Shown here: in pieces, positions 8,858 through 15,960 of the stretch
How the letters are laid out: each line of letters starts with the position of its first letter
Position numbering within the stretch: the first letter of the stretch is position 1
Assembly (NCBI RefSeq): GCF_000227135.1
Contig: NC_018253.1
Span: 850,410 to 885,898, forward strand
Reading direction: 5' to 3'
Source of the DNA: Leishmania donovani
Taxonomy: Eukaryota; Euglenozoa; Kinetoplastea; Trypanosomatida; Trypanosomatidae
Length of the DNA stretch: 35,489 nt
Notes under the pieces: model-generated
Databases searched by the model: none
The model's input: the letters and a program-made list of their open reading frames with translations, nothing else
What the model was told of the DNA's origin: nothing
Made by a program: the position numbers and the translations under genes

Positions 8858-10072
8858 ATGCTACACTTTCTGACTGGTGTGTACAACAGCCTCTTTAGCA
8901 CCCCCGAGTACAATGTCCTGATTGTCGGCCGCGAGTGCGCAGGCAAGTCGACGCTGCTGGAGCAACTCAAGTTCCTCTACACCCCAGCCGTACAGCAGCA
9001 GCAGCAGGCGTCTTTGTTGGCGGACCGCTCCAGCAGCAGCGCAGGTGAGAAGGCGATTACCTTGACAACAAACATAGTGACTGAAGCCCCCACGACGCCA
9101 CCACCGCAACAAAGGCCGCGTAGACATCCACTGCCGCCCGGCACTCCACTTCCTGCCACAGCAACGCAACTGGCACAGAAGCGCATCCGTCCGACAGTGG
9201 GCCTCAACTACGCTGTGGTGCAGCACCGCTTCAGCCCCCCCGTTTCGGCTGTCACGCTGGTGAAAAAGTCGCAGTTGCCATTGCAGGCCGTCGCCTCCCT
9301 GCCGTCGCTACCGCAGGATCTGCTGTACGAGCAACGCGCACGCCAACAGGAGGTCATGGCCAACGCGCCGAGTGATGTCGTCACACGTGTGGTGCTGCGA
9401 GACCTCGGTGGCCAAGCCGCGTTGCGCGACCTATGGGAGAAGTACTACCCGCGAAGTCAAGGAATCGTGTACGTTATCGACAGTACACTGCCTTTTCGCA
9501 TTTCGTCTGCGTCGCCGTCATCGCCGCCATCCGCCACAGAAAAGCCGCCACGCGATCACTTTACCAAGCAGGAGCTGAAGGAAGTTTACAAGCAGGACCG
9601 CGATCTGCTCGCGCGACTCCTCCAGCACCCCCTGCTGCACGGCGTGCCGGTTCTGATCCTCAGCAACAAGACGGACGAGGTTACCCACATACCCCTCATG
9701 ACCTTGCAAGAGGCGCTGCAGTTGGCGGAGCTGGCAGCCGATCCGACCTTTTACATGCTGCAGAACAGCAGCGACGGCCACAAAGCAGGCGAGGAGCTGG
9801 AGAGTCAACAGAGGCTGCATGACAACGGCAATGGTGGCAGCGGTCCTTCGCAACTTCCTGGTGCCGCTGCATCCCCGATCGGTGCGCCACTCTCACGTCT
9901 CTGCACCCGCTCAGAGGAGGTGCAGCTGCGTGTGGGAGGGAGCGGCTTCGGCGAAATTTCCATGCGAGTGGTGGAGGTGAGTGCGCTCGACGGAGTGGGG
10001 GTGGCGGGGGCCATGGACTGGTTGGTGGCACAGTTGCTGCACCATGCACGAGACGTGGATAGCAGTGCCTGA
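8858..10072 (+). CDS. ARF-like small GTPase, ARFRP1/Arl3p type, with large insertions
   Basis: The 404-residue product has all the G motifs of an ARF-family GTPase: P-loop GRECAGKS (24-31), switch I PTVG with T113, DLGGQ (182-186), NKTD (270-273) and SAL (375-377). The N-terminus (MLHFLTGVYNSLFSTPEYN) resembles ARFRP1/yeast Arl3p rather than ARF1: it lacks a myristoylatable Gly2 and begins Met-Leu, a NatC-type acetylation start, as used by Arl3p for Golgi targeting through Sys1. A role at the trans-Golgi is inferred from that family. The usual length is about 200 residues; the extra residues are Gln/Ser/Pro/Gly-rich segments between P-loop and switch I (about 45-108), before DLGGQ, before NKTD, and between NKTD and SAL (about 290-365). 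All motifs remain in frame, so this is insertion and not decay. ATG 8858 is chosen because it matches the family N-terminus. Confidence 0.88.
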   Translation: MLHFLTGVYNSLFSTPEYNVLIVGRECAGKSTLLEQLKFLYTPAVQQQQQASLLADRSSSSAGEKAITLTTNIVTEAPTTPPPQQRPRRHPLPPGTPLPATATQLAQKRIRPTVGLNYAVVQHRFSPPVSAVTLVKKSQLPLQAVASLPSLPQDLLYEQRARQQEVMANAPSDVVTRVVLRDLGGQAALRDLWEKYYPRSQGIVYVIDSTLPFRISSASPSSPPSATEKPPRDHFTKQELKEVYKQDRDLLARLLQHPLLHGVPVLILSNKTDEVTHIPLMTLQEALQLAELAADPTFYMLQNSSDGHKAGEELESQQRLHDNGNGGSGPSQLPGAAASPIGAPLSRLCTRSEEVQLRVGGSGFGEISMRVVEVSALDGVGVAGAMDWLVAQLLHHARDVDSSA

Positions 10073-11365
10073 CTGGCTCAGTCACGCTCGTCGCGAAGAG
10101 AAGGTGCACTGTAAGTGACGGCGTCGGGGAGATGAATGAAGGCCAGCGGCAGGTGCTGTCGCGGCTCTAGTGGCGCGTGTGTGGATGCGTGGCAGTGTCC
10201 TCCCTCTCTACTTCCCGCGCCCCTTCTCTCCTCTGCAGATGCATGCAGGCCCCGCTTTTCCGAACTCTCTTACTGGTGCCTTCTTCCTTCTCATTGTGTT
10301 ACCGCGTCGCCCCCTCGTTTTGATGGGCACTCGAAAGGGGACATACACACCATCAACAACATTGACAACGGGGGTGGGGAAGGGAGGCGAATGCACGCAT
10401 CTACTCGCACGTGGGCTTGCGCGTGCCTGTGCCGCTCCTGCGTGCCACCAAAGCCGAATCTTTGGTCGTAGTTGAAGGGCGTTAGGGAGGGAAGGGCAGG
10501 GGAGAAGGTGTGTGTGTGCGTATGTGTGCACAGCATCAACTAGGTCCTCTTTTCTTCTTGGTTGCTGTTGTTGATATTGTTTCATGTGTCACTTCCCCGC
10601 CCCTCTCCCTCCCTCCTCCTCCCACTCCCTTGGGCTGCCGAGGTCATGTTTATTTTATATGTGTTTTCGAATCCCTGCCGACGTCCCGAACTCTCGCCAG
10701 GTGCCCATGGCTGACAGCAACGGGGAGGAGGCATCTCTCTCCCTCTCTTCATCGGACCCTCTTCTCTGAAAAGCGTACTGGAAGGCTGTGAGAGCGAAAC
10801 ACGGAAACGGGGGGGGAGGGGAGGAGAGAACTGCTGCACGGACGCCGCGCACCTCCTCAACCTTTCTCCCTGCTCGAATCTCTCACGCCCCTGTCTTCTT
10901 CCACTTCCTCTGACCCCCCGCCCCTAACTTCCCTCTCCCCCTCCTCCCTCTCTCCGACGGACCTTCCACCCTACACCGTCCCCCCTCCTGCACCCTACTT
11001 TCCTCCACCACATACACGCATGCACGCACACCGTAGCGTCGCGGCAAAAGTATCACCCCCAACTTATTGGAGGAGAAGCACGTCGCTGTCGTGGTGACAC
11101 AGAGTTGCAGGTGGAGTACACGAAGGATAGCGTAGTTGTGGCCCTTCCTTGCCAACCACAGCCCCCACCCTCCATCTCCCATTTGTTTGCGTAAGGTAGC
11201 ACACAGGAGGGCATGGGCAACTGCGGATGCAGTGTCACATGCACGAACTCGCGGCTACCTCTCTCCATTTCCCTCTGAGTGTGTTTCTCATTCTGGGTGG
11301 ACAGCCTCGCGGCACCTTCTGGCAAGCCTGCATACGAACACAGCGCCCGCAGCCCGACAGCAGCG
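10073..11365 (+). other. intergenic region / UTRs
   Basis: This 1.3 kb region lies between the GTPase and the small membrane protein gene. It is CT-rich, with a G-rich patch at 10809-10824. A pyrimidine stretch at about 11258-11300 is followed by AGs at 11278-11279 and 11303-11304, either of which could accept the spliced leader for the next gene. No convincing coding region is seen. Confidence 0.55.
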
Positions 11366-11743
11366 ATGCTCGATCCAAAGAAAATATCTGCCGCTGTGCT
11401 GGGCTACGCGCCCCAGTTCGTGCTGACACGCTTCTCGTCAGTAATCATGGGCATCATTATCGCATACGGAGTGCTGCTCTTCTTCCTCGGGCATCCGCCT
11501 TTCTTCCAACGTGTAGGAGAGCTGTCTCTCACGACGACGCTGGGCTACTGGGGTGCGCGTGCTACGCGGTACGGGATTGTGCGAATTGTGCACCTGATTG
11601 AAGGCACGACCCCGGAGAGCGCGGCAGCGGCGGCGGCGGCGGCGCCGGAGGGTGCGTCCAGCCCAGGCAGCTCCCGAGGTGCGACGTCATCGCCTAGGTC
11701 GCAGTCGGGGGCGGGAAGGTGTAAATCGAAGGGCCTGGACTGA
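11366..11743 (+). CDS. small hypothetical membrane protein
   Basis: A 125-residue protein begins at the only ATG in the frame (11366). Residues about 23-42 (after TRFSS, running through an Ile/Val/Leu/Phe-rich stretch) form one clear transmembrane segment, and residues 50-80 may be an amphipathic or membrane-surface helix. The C-terminal 45 residues are an Ala run encoded by GCG/GCA repeats (near 11620-11645) and then a Ser/Gly-rich basic tail, likely disordered. There is no obvious cleavable signal peptide, so the segment may act as a signal anchor. I do not recognise the family. Support comes from the upstream pyrimidine tract and AG, coding-like codon use in the first 80 codons, and the good match of start to ordered sequence. 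It sits between two Golgi-type genes, but shared location means little in trypanosomatids. Confidence 0.7.
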   Translation: MLDPKKISAAVLGYAPQFVLTRFSSVIMGIIIAYGVLLFFLGHPPFFQRVGELSLTTTLGYWGARATRYGIVRIVHLIEGTTPESAAAAAAAAPEGASSPGSSRGATSSPRSQSGAGRCKSKGLD

Positions 11744-12819
11744 GAAACCTCCTTTCTCTCTTGGCTGCAGTGCTTATTCCCTTCGAGCAGGCTGCATCCC
11801 GCCAGTATCGGCGGGCCCTCTAAGCCGGTGCCGCCTTTCCACCGGTGCTCTGAGAGTGCGATCAGAGCGCATCCCTCACGCCAATGCGAGAGGGGAGAGA
11901 AGCGAGACGTGTGCGCTGTGGCGGTGCCGTCGGCGTGGCCCGGCGTAGTGCGATGGAGACGATTGCCACCCTTGTGCGTTCGTCCGTTCGAGCGCAGCGG
12001 ATGTGCGTGTTGTCGTTGTTGCTGGTTCGATTGCCCACTTCGATAATTTTTTTTCGCCACCCACGCATCGTCCTCGTCTTAAGTGCGCAATCGACACCCC
12101 CACCTCCCCAACAAAAAAGAGCATGAGCTCTACCCCTCCGATCAGCCTTCCCCCCCTGGAGTGCACGCACATGCTTGTGCTGTCAGTGCGAAGGTGCAGC
12201 GACAACTTTCACAGCCACACCAGCTCTATAGGCCTCGTGCTCCGTTACAATCTGATTGATACAAGATGCCGCAAAGTACTTGCTCGATGTGCACACACGA
12301 GGACGCGGGCACGAGTGGTTTCTAGTACTGCATCGCGACGCTCTTACGGGTAGTAGCTTGCGGTGCCGCTTTCTTCAGAGGCTTCAGCACACCGCGGCAC
12401 GCGAGTACTCGTTCATTTCACTCACCTCTTTATCTATGCTTCTCTCTGACTCACCGTCTTGTGTTACGCGCTCCTTCTTCACCGGCCCACCCACTCCGCC
12501 ACACACACGCGCACGTGCACACAGTCATCAGCATCACCACATACATCTTTGGTGCTTTCTTTTTTTCCTTTTATTCTTACCTTCCTTGCATTCTCCAGAA
12601 CGGAAACGAGCATCGATCATCAACCTTCACAGCCACGCTACTGCGCACTGGCACGCACGGAGGACTCGCAACAAGATCAACAACACCCGCAAAAGCACAA
12701 GGAGGGGCAGGCAGACGCACATACGCCTCCTCCCACCATCTTTTCTCTAGAAGAGCACGCCGCCGGCGCTCAGGAGAACGCACACGCACACGCAGTTGTG
12801 GTGACAGCGTCGCTGAAAA
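11744..12819 (+). other. intergenic region / UTRs
   Basis: This 1.1 kb spacer has a T-rich polypyrimidine tract ending at 12598 and a shorter one ending at 12750. Open frames crossing it (for example 12256-12750 and 12461-13183) are low-complexity or run into the next gene in a wrong frame, so I do not call them. Confidence 0.55.
12555..12598 (+). promoter_or_regulatory. candidate trans-splice acceptor of the YIP1 gene
   Basis: A strong T/C tract ends in CTCCAG at 12598, about 220 bases before the ATG. No ATG occurs between this AG and the start at 12820. A second acceptor at 12749-12750 (TTTTCTCTAG) could be used instead. Confidence 0.45.
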
Positions 12820-14415
12820 ATGGCTCAGCAGCATCCACACCGACGCTACGAGGGGTACGCATACCCTACCGAGTTCCAATCCGCGCCGACAGGCAGTCGC
12901 GACAGTGGTGGCGGTGCGTACTTCGGCAGAGAGCGGATACCGTCGCCCTCTGCTACCTCACTCTCCGGCGCCACCGGCCTCGTTCGGCGCTCTGTGCAGC
13001 ACACTGGTGCCGCCGCCGTGGCCACTGCTTCCACCGGTGCCAACGCTGCCAGCTACCAGGGATCGTACGGCTACTTTCACGGGCAAGGTAACAGCATTGA
13101 CATCACCAGCGGCTACAACAGCGATGCCGGGAGCTCGACGTCAAACCCGCTATACGGAGGCGGCGACAGAAGCGGGTACATAGTCCCGAATACCTCGTCA
13201 CAGCACCAGGAGGTGGTGGTGGGAACTAGTCGAAGCTCCGCTGGGGCGTCCGGTGCGAACTCTACAGAGCCTTCGCCTGGTGTGTGGGCAGCAGAGCCCG
13301 GCGTGAACGGCCTGACCGCGAGCGGCCGTCGGCTCTCAAAGCTTCCGCCGCGACTGCATGAGCCTGGAATTTTCCAGCCCTCCAGCGACGGCAGCGCTGG
13401 CTCAATCACGAACAGCACCATCGGCAGCAACTCAGCGCGTCCACCGACTCAGCAAACGTTTCTGCCGTCGGAGCCGTTAATGCAGCCCCTGCCGCTTGCT
13501 GCATCACAGCACCGTCGGCATCATTATCAGCAGCAGCCATATGTGGTGTCGATGCCGTCGTCGGCGGCCAGCAACCTGCAGCGGGGGACGGCAAGCGGGG
13601 CGGCGCCGCCGGAGGCTGCATTTGTGCAGCACAGCAGCTCGTGCGCGGCGAGCCCTATCAATATGAGTGGCCCGCGCATGCCAGCTGCCTACGATGCTTC
13701 GGCCAGTCCGAACATTGCCGGCGGCGCTGTGTTCGGTAGCGGCCGTACGAGTGGGTTTTTGGGTCGCCTCATAGCGCAGGTTCTGCCGGTGGTAGACGAC
13801 AGTGCCGGAGACCCTGGCAGCGGGATCGGTGCTGGCAGTGCAGCCCCCATCGGTGAGCGTCCCCTGCATCAGCTCCGCTTTGGAAACCCCGCCGACGACC
13901 TGCCGTTACTCGAGGAACTCGGTATCTTTCCTCGGCATATATTGGGCAAGGCGCGCGCCGTGCTGAACCCCTTCAAGTCAATAAGCGTCGACGCCGCGAA
14001 GGACACCGACCTGGCAGGTCCCGTCCTCTTCGCCCTCTCGTTAGCGGTGCTGCTATCACTGCGTGGCAAAATACAGTTCAGCGCGATCTACGGCCTTTTC
14101 ATGCTCGGCGTCGGGTTCTTCAAGATGCTCCTGTCACTCATGCAGCCGCGCGGCGGTGTCCCACTACAGTTTGTCGCGAGTACGATCGGCTACGGTCTGC
14201 TTCCGACGGTGCTGCTCGCCGCCGTGCGCACCGTTGGCTCGTGGATTATGGGCCTCCGCGGCGTGCTGCCTCTTACGCTGCTGATGGTTGCGTGGTCGTC
14301 GTGGTGCGGAACGACGCTCGTGGCGAAGGGGCTAGGGATGGAGGAGCAGCGCTACCTTGTCCTGTACCCGATGCTTCTCTTCTACTCCACCTTCAATGTT
14401 GTGGCCGTGTACTAG
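12820..14415 (+). CDS. YIP1: YIP1/YIPF5-family Golgi membrane protein
   Basis: The C-terminal 170 residues of this 531-residue protein match the Yip1 domain closely. PLLEELGI at 362-369 is followed by DLAGP at 397-401, GKIQF, a conserved GYGLLP and a WCG segment, in the order seen in YIPF5/Yip1p. Five hydrophobic segments lie at about 401-417, 421-441, 449-469, 476-495 and 511-530, as in the family. Yip1 proteins bind prenylated Rab GTPases and act in ER-to-Golgi vesicle formation; the role here is inferred from that. The N-terminal 345 residues are Ser/Gly/Ala/Pro-rich and probably disordered, against about 90 residues in animal YIPF5. No signal peptide is seen. ATG 12820 follows an A-rich AAAA context, and the domain is complete to the last residue (VVAVY). 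Confidence 0.92.
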   Translation: MAQQHPHRRYEGYAYPTEFQSAPTGSRDSGGGAYFGRERIPSPSATSLSGATGLVRRSVQHTGAAAVATASTGANAASYQGSYGYFHGQGNSIDITSGYNSDAGSSTSNPLYGGGDRSGYIVPNTSSQHQEVVVGTSRSSAGASGANSTEPSPGVWAAEPGVNGLTASGRRLSKLPPRLHEPGIFQPSSDGSAGSITNSTIGSNSARPPTQQTFLPSEPLMQPLPLAASQHRRHHYQQQPYVVSMPSSAASNLQRGTASGAAPPEAAFVQHSSSCAASPINMSGPRMPAAYDASASPNIAGGAVFGSGRTSGFLGRLIAQVLPVVDDSAGDPGSGIGAGSAAPIGERPLHQLRFGNPADDLPLLEELGIFPRHILGKARAVLNPFKSISVDAAKDTDLAGPVLFALSLAVLLSLRGKIQFSAIYGLFMLGVGFFKMLLSLMQPRGGVPLQFVASTIGYGLLPTVLLAAVRTVGSWIMGLRGVLPLTLLMVAWSSWCGTTLVAKGLGMEEQRYLVLYPMLLFYSTFNVVAVY

Positions 14416-14743
14416 GCGGCTGTGTGCGTGTCGATGCAAGGCTTGAGTGGAGGGGGAGATAAAGAGGCGGCGCAAGTGCGCTGGTGCTCGCTTTTCTCCT
14501 TCCTCTCACAGCGCGCGTCCGGGTGCGTGTGACTGTGCCCCTCAGTGCCTGGCGAGGAGCCAGACGATGTGGTGAATCGACAAATCAGGCTGAGGGAGGG
14601 CAGGGCAGCAACGGCGGAGGGTGAAGGGAGACACACCCCGCGGAGATCGCAGACATCACTGGGCTCACAGAGACGACTGCGGCCGCACCACCGTTGTGAA
14701 CCCTTTCATTTTGTGTGTCTTTCTCCCTCCCTGCTCCTTCCAC

Positions 14744-14846
14744 TGTGTGTATGCGTATGTGTCTGTGTGTATGTCTGTGTATGTGTGTGCTAGCATGTTA
14801 AGCAATGGCTTGCGTTCCCTCTACCTCCCTCCCTCCCTCCCTCCCC
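14744..14846. repeat. TG-rich tract followed by (CCCT)n
   Basis: An imperfect TG array (14744-14790, with interspersed ATG and CTG units) is followed by about five CCCT units (14825-14846). Confidence 0.75.
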
Positions 14847-15544
14847 ACACTTTCTATTTACCCGTGACGGAACCCCTCCTTCTCTTCCCTTGCCTCGCCA
14901 GGCCACGAGAACGGCCCTTATCAACTGACAGCAGCCAGCCTATCCACGCAACCATTTTTGTGTGCAAGTGTGAATGCGGCATGAGGAGGAGGGGAGTGTG
15001 CGGCTGCCGGGGTGGCCGTCGCCGCCTACCATCCCCTATCCCCACCCCTGTCCCTCGCCACCCTTTCTTCCCTAAGCTGCCTCTTTCATCAGGACAGGCC
15101 TTGCATTGCGCGACCGTGAGAAGAGGCGCCACTGCAAAGACGCGTGCCGGCACGGAGGATGTCTTCGCCTCACCGCTGTCCCCCCTCCCTCCCCAACTTT
15201 TTTCTTCCCGACTGCCCTCCTGTGCCCTCTCCTCCACTCACCCCCTTCCCTGCCTCAAACATCGCGTCATCTCGGACTTCACGCACAAACGAGCCACCTC
15301 AGAGACACGGCCAGCCAGCCCCGCTTGCATTCATTTGTCGACGCACACATACACACGTTAACAGCGCCACCGCCATACAGAAGTTGATAGAGTCCATTGC
15401 CTCCGGCGACATCTTCGTTGTTGGCGTGCGCTGGGCGATAGGCGAGGCATTACATCTCGTGTGTGTCCGTGCCCTGCGCACTTTGCCTCCGGTTCGGGCC
15501 GTCGCCACGTGAAGAAACAGCCGCAACCTTGCACGAGAGGCAAG

Positions 15545-15590
15545 CACACACACAAACACACGCGCGCGCACACACACACACACACGCAGA
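15545..15590. repeat. (CA)n with central CG run
   Basis: A CA array is interrupted by a short CGCGCGCG stretch. Alternating purine-pyrimidine sequence continues across all of it, which could favour Z-form DNA. Confidence 0.75.
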
Positions 15591-15770
15591 CATACATACT
15601 TATCTCGAATTCCGTTACGGCAACCCCTCTCTCACCCTTTTGTCATAGAATCGTCCCCCGATCGCTGCACCCGTGCCTGTGCATCGTGCGAGGCGAGGCA
15701 CAGCGCGCTTAGAATCACTTCCTCATTCACCCACATACAGGCACGCCCTCATAGACTGCGCAACCCATAC

Positions 15771-15803
15771 ACCCACCCACCCACACACACACACACGCAC
15801 ACC
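15771..15803. repeat. (CCCA)n passing into (CA)n
   Basis: CCCA units pass into CA units, the same transition as at 2149-2192. Confidence 0.75.
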
Positions 15804-15900
15804 GGCACTTATGCATAGACAACTCCATACACGCACGCCATTTTGCACGTCTCCCTCTTCGTCTTCTCTCGTGTGCTCCCTCGACCATCACACACCTCAC

Positions 15901-15941
15901 CCTACCCCGCATCCCCCCCTCCGCCATCGTTCTCTCGCGAG
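15901..15941 (+). promoter_or_regulatory. candidate trans-splice acceptor of the ORC-like gene
   Basis: A C/T-rich stretch is followed by AG at 15940-15941 and again at 15945-15946, giving a 5' UTR of about 15-20 bases with no upstream ATG. Acceptors further upstream are possible. Confidence 0.35.
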
Positions 15942-15960
15942 GACAGCGAATCCATAGCAA

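Larger units (their letters stand above)
14416..15960 (+). other. intergenic region / UTRs
   Basis: This 1.5 kb spacer carries a TG-rich tract (14744-14790), a CCCT array (14825-14846), a CA array (15545-15590) and a CCCA/CA array (15771-15803). A C/T-rich tract precedes AGs at 15940-15941 and 15945-15946, just before the ORC-like start. Long open frames here (for example 14621-15361) read as repeats, and I do not believe them. Confidence 0.6.

Noticed and set aside
12461..13183. 240-codon open frame overlapping the YIP1 start
   Set aside because: It overlaps the YIP1 coding sequence in a different frame and crosses the splice-acceptor tracts; YIP1 has strong domain evidence.
14621..15361. 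246-codon open frame on the + strand after YIP1
   Set aside because: It runs across the TG and CCCT repeats and the polypyrimidine spacer, with low-complexity Ser/Pro/Leu/Arg content and no recognisable fold.
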